Origin: Enoplosus armatus
Lineage: Eukaryota > Chordata > Actinopteri > Centrarchiformes > Enoplosidae
DNA length: 64,000 bases
Reading direction: 5' to 3'
NCBI RefSeq assembly: GCF_043641665.1
Contig: NC_092181.1
Coordinates: forward strand, 3,477,421 to 3,541,420
This document shows positions 1 to 17,332 of this stretch, piece after piece. The first letter of the stretch is position 1. Each line of letters begins with the position of its first letter. The notes under the pieces are model-generated. The model had not been told where the DNA came from and searched no databases. It saw only the letters and a list, made by a program, of their open reading frames with translations. The translations under genes were made by a program, and so were the position numbers.

Positions 1-173
1 CCTAACTTTAGTGAAGTCCCAAAAACACCGATCAGTTACATTAAGCCATTACACCCCATCGATCCCCTCTGCTTGAAAATATCTGCTTCTGGAACGTCAA
101 CATAACATAACTGTAAACACTAACTATGTGTAAACAAGCTGATAGCAATTCACTAAGAATATACTGAATTTAT

Positions 174-218
174 GTTTGCACAATTATGTTTAAACCTGTG
201 TTTGCACAATTATGTTTA
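174..218. repeat. Short direct duplication of a 19-bp unit
   Basis: The 19-bp unit GTTTGCACAATTATGTTTA occurs at 174-192 and again at 200-218, separated by seven bases. It is a simple local duplication with no evident function. Confidence 0.7.
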
Positions 219-1904
219 CGTCACACAATCTCACTCTTACACTATCAGAGATAACATAGGCTACTGACGCTGTCTCCATCTGTCACCTGACCCTCGCCTT
301 GCAGGTTGAAGCGGTCCGTCAAGAGTCTCCCAACAGAAACAAACACACAGAAAGTGTAGCTGATAGCTATTTACATGGTACATTCGAATGTCCGAACATG
401 CAATATGATCCCAGCAATTTTGTTCAGAGTTCTGAAACATGCATTTAGTTTTGGCTATATTGCAAAATTAATATCAGGCCCACTATACACTGTGATTAGT
501 TCCAGATGTGTTCCAGATTATTTTTCATAATAAACACATGTCGGCAAGGCCTTGTCACCACCCTACTGAACGAAGGTTGGCGCCCCTCTGTTCCTGAGCT
601 CATTACCTTGTCTGGGACGTCCAGATCAGTTTCAAACATGCTTGATATTTTTGTCTCATTGCATTGTTTTTGGTGTCGGTCTGGCCGCTCTGGACAGCAC
701 AGTACATACACAGGTGATGCTTACAATTAGCTTACAGTACAGTCAGGAATCAGAGCCCAAAGACAACTAGGAATGTACGCTTAAAAGACATGTAAGTAAA
801 GATAGACACATGAAAGATTTGAAGCAACGGCCGGGGGAAACAATATAGTTTCTTGTTCAACACATCAGGCTGAGTCTTAGGACTCAAATCTCTCCTTAGC
901 TTAAATGGATTTGCTGTCTCAAGGTCGGCAGTCACACACACACAGGTCACAAGATTACAAAGTGCTGTCTTGTGATGGAGCAGTCCTGTTAACACACAGC
1001 AGACATGTGCCAAAGTCCGGAGAATCCCTTTATAGTGAACTTGATCAATGTCTAATGAAACTTGCCCTTTCTGAATTCTAACCAGCGTCTGTGACCTCTT
1101 CAAGGAGAGTTATAAAGTGAGAAAACATACAGCACACTTGGATGGTGTCTGTTGATTTAGTTATGGGCATGGCGTTAAAACCAAAATTGGATTTAACGGG
1201 ATGAGAGAGATGTGTAGAGGGAAGGGGGCTTTGTGTGGGTCAGACCAAGAGTATATAGATAATGTGATTACTCCAGAATAATGTGGGGCCTAAGCTCCCT
1301 TAAATTCCACCTCTGTACACCAGAGCTCAAGTGAAAGGCTCTAAATTTCCTCACAAAGAGATCTGTGAGATTGGCTGGGGAGAAGCTGCTCCCACACTGA
1401 ATAAATCACTGTTCCGGATGGGGAACCCTTTTTCCCTCTGCAGCCAGACACCAATTATTAACTCTATATAATTTATAATTTACAGTTCAGTACAGTAAGA
1501 GATATTTTTACAAGATCTCTTTTGTTTCCTGAAAATGGGTGAAATAAGTTTGTAAAATGATTGAAGCAGGCTGGAATCCAATCAATAAAAATAAAGCAGC
1601 TCTGGAAAAAAAACTTGTGAATGAGTGGTGTTTGTCAAAACCAGTAATCAAGTTGTTATTGACGTCTGAATCAAGCCAGTAAACACATGAACCTGCTCTC
1701 CTCAGGGCTGCTCATCTCTCAATCCTCTCTGATCTGTCACCCCGCCCTCTCCCTCCTTCTCTCAATTTACAGGATCAATGCAAGGTAATTTCACATGGCT
1801 ATTCCCTCAGATCCCCTAAAAATCTGCCATATAAATTATTCAGGCTGGCTGGGCGGGAAAGCCTGTGGAGATGCATGGTAGATCAGTGACCTTCCGTTTA
1901 GCTA

Positions 1905-1962
1905 GCAGTCAGGGAGACAGTCAGGGAGACAGACAGTCAGACAGACAGTCAGTCAGTCAGCG
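1905..1962 (+). repeat. Imperfect tetranucleotide tandem repeat (CAGT/CAGA)
   Basis: Two copies of a 10-12 bp unit (AGTCAGGGAGAC) run into repeats of CAGACAGT and then CAGT. It is a microsatellite that may vary in length between individuals. Confidence 0.8.
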
Positions 1963-2642
1963 AGGCTCCCTGGCAGGAGAGCTTCTTGTCTTGACGTCCC
2001 TCAGGCAGCTCTGGAGCACGAGGATAAGTTCTGAATGCATAATACAAGAGATTATGTGTGGCCGTAACACAAACACCAAGCAGAAGCAAAAAATGCAGGG
2101 GATTTATGGAGGCAAGTCAGTGTTTGGTCTGTGGCTACCATTGTCTCACAGAAAGGTCCGGTCTTGCGAGGCCAGACTTCAAGTCAATACCATTTCAGGT
2201 TCGGGGAATTTCATCTCTTTGGTCATGTCTGCTGCACGACATTGTAGCACCATGTTGCTGATTGGTTACATGGAGGCATTAGCTATCAGTCAGTGTTGGA
2301 GAGACCCTGGTTGGTTGTCTGTCTTATTCAAATCAATAAAATTACACTAAGTTAACTGAACTTGTGTGTATTACAAATATATACATATATATCAAAGTGT
2401 CATTTATGGAGGCTGCTGTTTTCAAACTCATAAACAAAATGGCTGCCTGCGGATTTTCAAAGTTCGCTATGTATGCCATGCTTAAAGTCTATTGTGAGAT
2501 TGGACAGTTAAGGCTGCAATGCTGCATAGTGGCTTCAAATGGCAGTGAAAGGTAACTTTTGAATTTGAATGCCCAGAAATCAAAGCATTGTATCACCAAA
2601 TGAACCAAAAGGGACAACAAAGTTGGTGAGTCTAGGAATGGT

Positions 2643-3022
2643 TCCACATTTAGGGAAATAAAGCTTTCCTGCCGAGAATTAGATGAGAAGATCAATACCA
2701 CTTTAATGTCTTTGTGTTGAGCCTGGAAGCGATTATCCTAGCTTAGCGTAAAGACTGAAAGCAGGGCGAAAAAGCTAGCCCGGCTCTGTCCAAAGTTCAG
2801 AAATCTGCCTACTAGAACCAATCAGCACATTGTGTCTTGTTTGTTTAATCCATACATAAACAGAAATGTAAAAACAACAATTTGTGGTTTTACTGGGTGT
2901 CTTTATGTTAAGCTAAGCTAACCGCCTCCTGGCTCTAGCTCCATAGTTAATGCAAAGACATGAGAGTGTTATCAATCTAACTCTTGGCAAGAAAGTGAAT
3001 AAACATGCTATAGTGCCATTTG
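2643..3022. mobile_element. TIR-type miniature transposon of a common fish family, copy 1
   Basis: The left end (ACATTTAGGGAAATAAAGC, then CCTGCCGAG) and the right end (GGCAAGAAAGTGAATAAAC) are diverged inverted repeats. The interior has the blocks TAGCTTAGCGTAAAGACTG, AGCTAGCCCGGCTCTGTCC and AATGTAAAAACAACAATTTG, which I recall from a very common percomorph repeat family. No coding capacity is seen, so it is a non-autonomous copy. It matters mainly as the intact comparison for the rearranged copy at 45675-46311. The family name is not assigned because no search could be run. Confidence 0.7.
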
Positions 3023-3500
3023 GTGTCCTTACAAGCGTATTTCCCTAAATCACTTGCTGCTTTTAGGAGAACAATTTGTTTGTTTCAGACTTGCATCTCC
3101 TTTGTTGCTCTTCTTTGTTCTTTTTTTATGTATTTTAGGCTGATAAAATGGGTCCATCTTCACAGAAATCCTTCCTAGTGTTGTTTTAATGACATTTCTA
3201 TTATTTAAGCTCACATTTGTTGTCCCATTAGACTATGCAGAGTATAAAAATACAGGAGTGAGGGAGCAAAAGCTGTCATGCTGCTATAGTTAATGGTAAG
3301 TGTCTTCTGACTACTGTGTAAGAACTGTAATGAAGTGAGTGATGGCAGCAGGTAGGAACAGCAAATAACTTGAAGCTGTGGTTTCTGCAGTTCGGCTCGC
3401 TGTGAGGCTGAAGTAGACTGTGGAGAGATGAGAGCATGAAACTCACTGGAGTAGAGCTGGATAATTGGTGCCCTGTAGGCTGATCAAGCCTACAAGGGCT

Positions 3501-3526
3501 CTGTGTGTGTGTGTGTGTGTGTGTGT
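3501..3526 (+). repeat. (GT)n microsatellite
   Basis: A perfect alternating GT run of about 13 units. Similar AC/GT runs lie near 10395-10416, 12606-12626, 33629-33657 and 49048-49080. Confidence 0.9.
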
Positions 3527-6500
3527 ACAGTTATTTTTGCCTTTGTGATTTCGGGGACATAGACAGACATACACACATCTACTGTATATCCAAAGGGCGA
3601 GCAACCACGTGCAAATACATGCATGTACAGACGTCACATTTTGAATATTAACAGGGTTTCTTTTTTGTGTTTTGTAGTAATCATACAAATGCTCATTTAG
3701 CTTGATGGATGGGCACTAAACATTTGAAATCTTTGTTCTGAAATCGACCACTTCTGCAAGATTCATATTTCAACAAACGAGATCAACGGAGCAGGAATAA
3801 AACACAATACTGTCACAAAGATTTATAGAAGCGAGTGCTGTCACAACATCAGCCCATAACTCTTTTGTTGATTTCGTCCTCCGTGTTCAAGCCCCCGACG
3901 TCATCCCTCCACATTCTACAAGGGCCCGTGTTGTCAGTCGCATCGGTGCAGCATGCATTCTGCAATGACTCTCAAAAGGTAAATTAAATATTTAAGCAAA
4001 CATTTGCAAGATAAACTGCTGTTGTCCTATTTTAACATGTCACCACCCATCTCTCCTCAGTGCTGCTGAATAATGTAACAGGCCGGGCATACAGTAGCGT
4101 GTGGAAGATTGTGCTGTGTGTGGCTCAGATGGGTGGGGATGAGACGCAATATTGGTTATTTTGCCATCTGTGAATGATGTTAGATTTCAAGCATCCCAGA
4201 ATTCTTTGCTGCTTCATCTAGCGCCAAGGATCTGCATTTAATGACTTCTGTCTTCTCATCTCCCACAAGCCTTCGGACCTCGATGACCCATGTCCCGAGG
4301 CTGAAACTTGTTTACACGTTTGGCTCTGCCCTCCCTAATGAAACACACTAATCCTTATGTAGTTGTCTCATGTTAAAAAGAATGTAATGTATTGCATCAG
4401 ATATTAAAAAAAATATTGAGGCAGCTTGCTTCAGAACGACGCAGTGAAATATAGAATTTGGGTAACATTTCGTCGCATAAAGCCTGAAGGATGAGCTGAC
4501 ATTAACGCTGGCGTACGGTGCCTTCAGGGTTACATCTAGGTGTGAATTTACATTCTTCTGCTCTTAAAATACTGCACGTTTCACACAGCTCTTCTCACAT
4601 TAAAGAAGTGAAAGTAAGATTTTTAACACTCTGTTTTATGGGATAAAAAGACTGCATCACATGATTAACAGCAGGATATTAAGATACATCAATAAAAGCT
4701 GCGTTTTTGAAATCATGGCCAAAGAACCTGGAAGTTCATCCGCCTACATTTGGAGAAACTATTAAAAAAGTGACATACCAGCACAGAAAATGACTGTCTG
4801 CTACAGTTTAAAGCGACCCAAGAATTCTCTCAATTACATGTTTAACCTGCAGCCAAAGCTCCCACCAAGCCAGATGAAAGAGGTAATTAAATGCACTTTT
4901 TGCTGTAACAGTAAAGGAAATGAGCCAGTCAGTCTGGAGCAGTGGGGGGTAATGAAATTGATTTCAATATCTCTGAAAGGAAATCTCACAGACCAAAAGA
5001 CATCTCTGAGAGAGAACTAGTAAAACATAATGATATAAATATAATGACTGCGGTGCCAATCATTTCACGTTGGTAGGATCAGCCCATCCATCCGCGGTAA
5101 TGGGAGCTGCACATCAGGAAAAACATTACATCAAATGCACATAATGCACAATATGGGCAGGAGATAAATTTATGCCCCAGGAAATGGATAACTACATCCT
5201 GGGTGTTGTGTAAGGGAGGGATAATAATGTTGTCAGCTGCAGCGGTTTTGACATGTTATGCTTCCGATATGTTATCGCACTTTCTCTCCCTGTTTTAACA
5301 GATGGTGGGGCTGTAAAAACCATCACAGTGGTGGCAGCAGCGAAGCAGCTCATCACTGCTGCTTGATCAGTGATACAAACGCACAACAGACAGGCATCAC
5401 AGACAAGCTAACGGAGCATTTAAGCGAGATTATGCAACTTTTTAAAGAAGAAATGACACATTCTTTCTCCTACAGATTCATAAGGATGAAATGTACTCAG
5501 CCACTCACCACCTTACCTGGTCTGGTGTGACCAGTAGCTTCTGGTGGCTACTGTTAGCACATTTTAATTCCTTTTCAGACATGGACTATGGACTACTCCA
5601 TCTGTTTGTCATTCAGACACAGGTGTCCGTTTAAATATTTCTAATGGCTTTCTTCAGACTTGACAGGACATGGCGGGACAATGCTTGTGTGGTCCCTGGT
5701 ATGCCACAGGGAGCGATATCCCCCGTTATAATACGAAGAAAGAAGAATGTTCTCAGTTCTCTCACAGGTTGCATCAGCGATGGGTTTTTAAAAAGTGCTT
5801 TGCCATTGAAGCCTTCATTAATGACCATCATGAGCGCAAGGGACACTCACCCCCCTAACAGTGAACCCCCTCATAATCTTTCTCATCATTTATTAGAATT
5901 CTGCTGTTTGTTTTATAATGTTAGAGAATCAGCAAGCATGGAATTACATCTTGTTTCATTCGTATATGCTCACATGCTGTATGTACATTTCTATACATGG
6001 CAAGGATGAGTGGAAGTGCTGGTCTGATTGCTACTGTGGTTGCACAAGTTTTGTTTTGTTTTTACCTCGTTTTCCCGCACCACAACCCTAAACATCTCAA
6101 AATTGGCTCATTTGCAATGTTAACGTGTTTTATTAAACTGATTTTACTGATTGCATTTGTGTATAAGAGATGATTAAGGACACATTAATAGCACTTCTCT
6201 TAATATGGCAAAACATGCATTGGTGAACAGCCCATTTTACTCTTGACTGTTCTCGACCTGTGCTACTCTTACATTGTGTTTTTAGCATTTTACCCAATTT
6301 GTCACATGTGGCCACAATGGCTGCTGTTCAGCAAAGTTACTTTGACTCGTTTTGAGTCGTACAGAGGCAAAGAAGTAACATGAAGACGCAGATATTAATT
6401 AATCTGTTAATGCTCCTCAGAAAATTCACTCAGGATGAGTATACATTACTTTCAACAACTCATGACACTCATGCAAGTAGCTCTTCACGCCATGATGATG

Positions 6501-9500
6501 ATCAGTCAGTGTGAATGAAAAAGCCCGGACGACAGTTCTTACTAGTCACAAAGTAAGACACCCGAAAGCTGCCAAACATGCAGCTCAGCGAAAGACTGCA
6601 CACTGTACATGAAGCACTCGGCTACATCTGTCCAGCTCCACACTCCTCCCTCACTCCCACCTGATCACCTGACACCCTCAGACTGCCAGCTCTCAACATG
6701 ACACATAGCTAAAGCTGAAGTAAATGTAACAAAGCTAAATGTGGTTACTGCTGGTGACTTTGGGACTGTCAGAGGTTCCCCCAGGCCCAGTGCTGCCCTC
6801 ATACATGGCAGCCACTCAACTTCCAGTTAATTACCTGGCCTAGCAAGCTAATTTCCTCTCAGCTCAGTGGGCCGTTCCCCATTGGCACCGCGTAAGAGGA
6901 CAAAGACTGTTCTCCATTCCCCTGGGTTTGCGTGTCTACCGGATGACTGGGGCGACTGTGGAACATTTGTCACATACCTCTGGGGTTTGGGTTGGAGCGA
7001 CGCTAGTACACGCCAAGCAGCCGTCTTCATAACTCACACAGCTACTTAGGAAGTGCTGGTGGGGGGAAATGTTTGGGAGCATCCTACAACGTTTCAACAT
7101 GTTCATAAATAAAGACTGAATGATATGTTTCAATCTGTTTTCACCTTTTTTTAAAGATAAACATCTACACACATCAGTGCCAAAATGCTGCACATGCATA
7201 CACTCGTAAATGTTCATCTTGGCCTTATCTGCAGTACATAATCATTCTCCTTGCTTCTCCCTAATTCATAATTTAGCTTGCCAAAAATAATTTTGCTCTC
7301 TTGTTGGAGATATTTCACACCCCATTTCCCATTGACATTACTGTTGTCATGAGTATTTGGCAGGAATTACGGGTATACGTCCAAAAAATAGCGTGCATAG
7401 TTTGAGTATCACACGGAAAAGAGGCAATAAATGGCTCTTTGCTCCATCCAGAAGAAGCAAGCTTTAAAGAGGCGAAGCTGACGGCGGCTTGATTAAAAAT
7501 GACAATGATATGCACCAGAGGTAGATAAACAAAACGCCTAATCGTGCAGTCCTTGGTTAATGGCTGCTCTGATGGCCTATTGGCAAGGGTGTTTGGGATA
7601 ATTGGTCTCAGGTGTGATTACGAATTCAAATGCCATGATAGCTTTTAAAAGTAACATTTCCCCCTTTGCAGGGTTGTGATAAAGACATCCACCTTGAGAG
7701 TCGCGCGTCTCTCATGGCCTCAACTCTAACTATCTCTGGAGCTCATTCCTTTACTGTTTTAAATGATGAAACACACCACTAAGTTGTAAACACTGGTACA
7801 GTTTTGAAGTGAAATGTACTACCCGTCTTTGCAGAAATTCAGTCTTCAGCGAAACACAGGATTATGTGTCTGAACAAGTTGATCTACACAACATGATGCC
7901 ACTTTAGCGAGTTGAACTAGTAATGAAAGATAAAGCCGGGATGGTGGCAGTACAGATGAGATAATAATACTAATCCATTTGAGTTACAGCAGCCTAATGC
8001 TCCCCCAAATCCTTTCATGCCAAGCAGCTGTGACAAACATTTGAGTTTCTTCATGCCGCTTAGGCTGCGAGACTTCACAATTTGCCAAGGGGATGCTTTC
8101 CGTCCATCGCCTTGGCAGTCGAGTGAGGAAGATGAGGATAGAGTGCAGTCAGAGGAAGAGGACAAGCTGCGTTACAGAGAGGAAGACAGACAGAGAGGGA
8201 GAGAAGGAGTCGAAGAAAACAGCCAGTAATCCACTCAAATACTTCCTCAACCCTCTTTCCTCAGCTCAGCTTGGCAAACAGTACATCCTCCGGCCTCCTC
8301 CAGAAAGAGGGCTCTGTAATCAGAGTTTTCTCTCTGTCCGACAGCTGGTTGTTCACACTGGCAGCCAATTAGGATGGAAAGAGAGAGAAAGACAGAGAGA
8401 GGAGGAAGCCTGGCTTTCTCAGTGACAGTGGAGAGGGAGAACATTATCTGAGGCCAAAGCTTCAGTGATGATTTCCTGTTGCACTGACAGGCAGCAGCAC
8501 TTCGAAACAACAGCCAGAGGAGCTGGACAGTCTCAACTCATGCGACAATTATAAAGATTCATGGATTCAATGAGACAGTGGGATTATCTTGGCTAATTCC
8601 ATCAGATATTTCATGCTCAACAATGGAGAATAATGCTGCCCGTGTTTGGCAGTTCTCATTAAATAGAAAGACACCAAGTGGAGTTAGACATGAGTAACTA
8701 ACCAAAGCTGAAACTACCAAGGCCAAGGAGCAGCACATCATTAGCTGGTGTTACATTATTTTCTGGGGTTCCAGGCTACATTAGAAAAAAACCCGTTCAT
8801 GACTGGGACATCCACTGTGCAGTATTTCCCCACTGAGTGGGTCGGAGCCTGTTCTGGATGTTACTGTCAGAGTTTAGGCTTACAATCCAGCAGCCACAGC
8901 CAAACGTGTTACTTGCGATAGCGTTACATTCGTCAGACTCATTTGTTATTCTTAAGTCTTTTCTCATGTAAAAGTGAAAATATGAACAATAAATGCATCT
9001 AACCTCTGTTTCCTGTCCAGTTACTTTTTCTACAGTGAGCTAAGCGTCCAAACAGGGTTAGAACAAACAGTTTTATTATTCTAGGTAGAGCTAGTTAGTG
9101 CTTCCTTGCAATGCAACAACAATGCTGCTACTTTATTTCGATGTCTTCTACATGGATCATTAGTTAACTGGTGAGGATGATGACTTTCTGCCTCGGACAT
9201 GAAGCTTTAGCCTAAAGTCTTTTAGCATCGTATCATGTAGGCTATGTAGCCATCAGATGAATATTTAAGACCGTTTTACATGGTTTTCATTTTAAAACAA
9301 TTTAGCCAGAGACCGACTTTTCAACCAACTCACAGAGTCAGTGTTATTTACCAGCTAACACTGGTCGCAGGCTAGAAATGAGGAGCGTGCTTTTTCCACC
9401 TCTGTGTAAAATCAAGTTTCAAAAATAACTAAGAATTTTAAGTGGTAAACCGGCTACTGTTATCATTGTAAACACACACACACGCAGTGTGGTATTCATT

Positions 9501-11309
9501 GGCATCACAAGGGCAGAGGTTCCCCTACGCATTCAAAGTGTCTTCTATTTCCCATGCAGCCTTTTTTCCTCCTTCCGATCATCGGAGCAGCTTAAGCTAA
9601 TATGCAGAACTTGTGATTGCTAAAGCAGAAAACATGATTAAGTCTCTCCTCTTTTTGAAAAAGACCCTCTGCAGTGCAGAGATCGTATAGGCTTAGCAAA
9701 CAGTCACCCCTCCAGTCTGGGTCGGGAGACCACAGTGTTCATGGCTGATTATTTTTCACAAAAAGGGAATCTATCACATGGAAAGACGGACGTATTTGAT
9801 CTGGGTCACAACTGAACTGAGGGCTTCTTTGTTTATTTGTACCTCCCCATGTCACATGCGGAGTCTTAACAGCATTTACAGGCCCATCACTTTATACAGA
9901 TAAGACAATATTGTTATTCTGGAACACTCCAAAGTGACATGCCGTTATTTTATCTTTAATTTATGCCCTTAGTACTCCCTGAATTCTCTAAATGCCTTTT
10001 TAGTTACACCACTTAGTTATTTTCTGGATCATGCATTTTTGAGATGAGAGGGTACAATTATGCCGGCTTCTTTTCTTCCGGCAGCAAACTAAACATCTCT
10101 GACATTTTACAAGGCAAAACTAAGAGTGCTTCAAGTCATTCTGGGGGTCATGTCTTTCTCCGGGCTGTAAACATAACAGAATAAGTGTGATAAGCTTCCC
10201 AAAAGATGCAAAATCAGATTGTATTAAAAGGCTGCTGAGGTCAGAGTTCAGCTTTCATTTTGGATTTTGTCAGGAATTTCAATGGCTGGGCTTCAGTTCT
10301 GTCGTAGTGGCACGTGAACATGAGACATTCATTTGTCTGAATAAAAAACTACACTACAGTGACCCTGGACACTGTGGCACATCCACTCAAATCACACACA
10401 CACACACACACACACAAGCACACATGCAAGTACATAAAAAATGAAATAATACTGCGCAAAGGGCTTAGAGGATAATCCAAGCGAGTAGAGTGTACTACAT
10501 CGTCACAGGAATTAAATTCCCTCTTCGTCCAAAAATGGACATGGCAGTCAGGATGGGTCAGTGGATGACACACACTGACACAGCCACAAAGCTGCTCTCC
10601 TTACTTCTCCTACTTCACAAATCTATTCATTCCCTCTCTTTTCTTCATCGGCTACATTGCAGTTTTTGTGTATTTTAATCGGCTGGCAAAATTTTGTAGC
10701 CATTAATTCAGTATCTGCACGACAAAAGCAAAATCTTCAACCTCCGGGCCAAGTGTTGATTGCATGTCTGGATCAAACTGTAAATATCGTGTTGTGACAC
10801 ATTAAGTTAGTGTCCTTGTCAGGTCAGTGGAGGCAGGGCGGCCCTGTGGGGACATGCTCATGATAGAGACACAGCCATACTGACAGACAGCTAGCCAAGG
10901 TATATATGACTCTATATCATTTCTCTCACACACAGGCTTAATGAAGTCTTCATGAACCTGGTTAAAGGTTATTTGGTGCATGCATTTCCACTCCGAGCTA
11001 AGTTCACAACAGTTATGCCACAGTTGGCAAACCACCAGACTCGAGGGCCAGTGAATGCCCCGTGCACTCACAGCATTTTCCAATTAAGGATTTGCGAGGC
11101 ATTATGTGTGGCGTGGCCTTTTGCAGACATCATATGGGTTTCAGGTTACATCAAGATTGAAATCTCTAATAGAGCTACAGAGTGCACAGAGAGCTAAAAC
11201 AGAATGATTATCCAAATCAAAGTTGTGTGTGTCTTTATAATAATCCGGTGCTGTCAGACTGTCATTTCTGAGGCTACTGTGGCTGTATTGTAATTCTTAA
11301 AGGGTAATA

Positions 11310-11590
11310 CTTAGTGTTTCATAAAGCTGGGGGGACTCAAAAGACAAAAGTAATGCTCACAATCGAAGCAGCAGAGGTTGAGATATCCTTTCAGTCTCCA
11401 GTATAGGTCAAGCCCCCAAAACACCACATTACCCATAATGCAACTCAATATTGTCTCTTTGTCAGACCATCCCTGTCTGGCAAATACCCATGATGCTTTC
11501 ATTTTTCAACATTTTTCAGTCTCCAAACCCAAGCTGAGATAACCCTGATGACATCACAATTACATCATCAGGGTCATTTTCTCAGACTTG
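11310..11590. repeat. Probable dispersed repeat containing a perfect 10-bp hairpin
   Basis: Several blocks (CATAAAGCTGGGGGGACTC, ACCCATGATGCTTTC, CAGTCTCCAAACCCAAGCTG) resemble a repeat I recall from many fish genomes. At 11542-11551 and 11565-11574 there is a perfect inverted repeat, ACCCTGATGA and TCATCAGGGT, with a 13-base loop. No coding content is seen. The family assignment is from memory; the hairpin is direct observation. Confidence 0.45.
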
Positions 11591-12573
11591 ACAAAGCTGC
11601 TGCAGGGCCACAGGCGACGTTGCACAACTGTTTTCACAGGGTGAGTAGTATTCCCCGTGACTTTGTGTCTTTGCTTTGTCATTGTCTTACTTACAATGAA
11701 ACATATCAATCCAAATAATATAACTATTGACATGACTTCATGAGAGGTAATTGACATCCTTCCTTTAAGTGTCTGTTTAGACTGTTTCTGTTTCTCTTCT
11801 GATTTCAGCCTCATATTGCAAAGTCAGGCACATATTTCACCTTGAGGAATTTGTCCTTTAGCTTCTGCCAGCTCTGTGCCACTCAGCACTTTTTTTTCCC
11901 GCGGACTCCAGAAATCATTATCAGCCACTGTGGGGTATTTAAACAGCAGCCAAGTTGGTACTTTGATATTCCTCCTTCTCTCTGACATCCTTAACTCCCA
12001 CTGATCTCACCAAGAGAGGCATCACTGCAGCAAAGATGTGGGGGTAATTCGTCGTCTGAGAGGTGCACGTATGTGTGTGCCAACAGTTGCAACGCTACAC
12101 CACGCGCTGAAATCTGAGCATCCGAGTTCATTTGAGCTGAAACTGCCCAACTTAGATACAGAACATGTAAAATAAATATTTCTGAAGACTTTATTTTCTT
12201 TCTCATCCACTGAGCCAACCCACATTCCTCTCGAGATGCACACAAAAATCAATAATGCTGTAAATTTTGCAACAGTCAGAATGAGGAAGCGTATCTCTAT
12301 TTTCTCAATCGAATAAGTGCATTCTGATCACATATCACATAGCAGTTCTCCTTTGAGTCTCTACTGTATCCTTCAAGTACAGAGAGAAAACTAAGTGTTA
12401 ACTTTTGGCGCTCAAGTTTGTCTGAGTGTGTGTGTTTGCGTGTCCTGAGTCTACGTGAATTTGTATATCTTTGTGTGTAAAAGATGTTGCACGGCGTCAT
12501 CCACTGTATTTGGGTGCATGGTCAGTATTTTATTGTTTTTTGGGGGAGGGTTGGTCAAAACACAGGATGATCA

Positions 12574-15392
<2,819 letters not shown>

Positions 15393-17044
15393 TCAGTCGC
15401 ATAGTTTGGCCTTTTCTGTTGCTCCCGACTCTTCCACTCTCTGCTGCCAGAGCAACAGCTGACGATGCCGGCTGAGCGCGATACAGTGGAGAAGATGCTC
15501 TGCTGTCTATCACTGCAACATCCTCACGACCGGGCTTGTGCTGTAGGCAGCCAGCTGACAGTGCGAGTTGTCGTCTCGGTTTACTATCCAAAATTCGGTC
15601 CAAAGCGTGATCAAAGTGGGAAAAGCTTCTGCGGACAGTCGGTGCACACACCTGCCGCCTGTAGGTTCAGCACACTGCGAGAGGGAGGAGAGAGTCCGCC
15701 GAGCCCGGCAGAGACAGCGAGAGACAGGGAGAGACGGAGCGAGGGGGAGAGAGCAGCTCTCTCTAGCTCTCCCTCTCCTGGGGTTTGTGCTCCACTGAAA
15801 ATATGGCTTGGTTACAGCGCCGCTTAACGTCCAAAGACTGTCTAAACAAGCTGTGTGAAATACTGAGCTCTAAACGGTATCTCTCCCATCCTGACGCATT
15901 GTTTAAATGTGTTGGCATGGGCGGCAGATATGTAGCAGAAAACATACACTGTAAGATACATACAGTTGCATGGATGCTTTCAGAATAAGTTATTTTTTTT
16001 ACTTTTCATCCTCTGTATAATTCTGCTCTACCACTTATTCTCATAAAGGCCCCACTACCCATTCACAGTAACCTAGGCCTATATTTCATCTGGGCTAATA
16101 ATATCCTAAGTATTTCAAAGTGCTTCATAATTCCAAGTTGTATTCATCACATTTCATAATCTGAAATTTCAGTCACAGATTTATTTCCAGATAGAGGCTA
16201 CTGGGCCTGTATCAAGTGGGTTCAGGCATATGCCAAACGTCCCAGTATGCGAGCCTTACTGTTGAACGCAGCATGAACAGGAGCAGCAGTGGCCACAGTG
16301 TCACTCCAGCACCATGGACAGCTGCTAATTTGCAGCAACAAGGCTTGTGTGACCTTGAGATATATAAAACTGTATAAAACATAGGCTACAGCAGTGTAGA
16401 TATGGTTACTTATTTCTATTACTTAAATATTATTTCTGTGTGCAGTAGTGAGTACTAATTGGTAAGGCTGGCTAGGAGTAGGCTGTTACTCTGCTCCCTC
16501 TTTTTATCCAAAGAAATCAAGATTGCCTCAAGTTGTAGGAAAAAAATGCTCTGTGTGTTTTAATCAGGTAGCCAGAACACTGTTCATTTAGGCTACTGTT
16601 ATAGGCTACAACACAATGCATCACATTTCATAAGATGATCATATGGCTGGATGGATGGAGTTAAGTACAGTGATGCTTAATTATTAATTATGGAGATTTA
16701 TTATATTTAAACAAAATAACTAATTATTTGTTGTTAACAAGACCTTGCTACTCGACCATTAAAGAGGCATAACTCTGGGAAGGAGGCCTCCGGTAACAGA
16801 GGACAAAAACGTAGGCTATTTGTTAATAATTGCAATAAAGTTCCATATTAACTAGTGACAATACGTTTCAAATAAATGTAGTAAAGTAACATGTAGGCTA
16901 GCAGTACAATACTTACCTCTAAATTACAGTGGAGTCAAAACATTATGCAGCATACAATGGGAATATTCCTAACTAAAATAGCCTACCTCAAGTTCTAGCC
17001 TATGTCCACTTAGTTGAGTACATTAATTTACTTCACTTTTCACA

Positions 17045-17057
17045 AGGTCAAAGGTCA
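17045..17057 (+). promoter_or_regulatory. Perfect DR1 nuclear-receptor element upstream of sec23b
   Basis: AGGTCA-A-AGGTCA is two exact half-sites with a one-base spacer, the consensus bound by PPAR/RXR, HNF4 and COUP-TF (known). It lies about 340 bp upstream of the putative sec23b first exon. The match is seen directly; binding is inferred. Confidence 0.5.
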
Positions 17058-17332
17058 TACTATAAATATGTTGTGATAAGTTACTCTCTACACAGAGTGT
17101 AACTAAGTGATAGTCACAAACGCCTAATCACACGTTATCATACAGTACGAACAGTCAGTAGAAGATAAGAACTTCTAGGCCTACAACTCCTTGACGAACC
17201 ACTGGAGTATACGTCACCGTGGGCCAATACTGTGAACACCATTTCCCATAATTACCCTCTTCCCGTGCGTACGCAGCGCTCTGGCAACGTCATGGAAAGA
17301 AGAACCAATAGGGGACGCCTGAACTTGGAGTA

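Noticed and set aside
5258..6009. Overlapping open frames of 90-121 codons in the left intron
   Set aside because: No family similarity or consistent exon structure; no match to the missing ccdc85a C-terminus.
15465..15827. 120-codon open frame upstream of ccdc85a
   Set aside because: It falls in the GC-rich 5' region of ccdc85a on the opposite strand; low-complexity Arg/Ser/Glu composition and no domain.
17224..17242. Canonical ERSE (CCAAT-N9-CCACG) in the sec23b promoter
   Set aside because: After CCAAT and nine bases the sequence reads ACCAT rather than CCACG, so only the UPRE-like site was kept.
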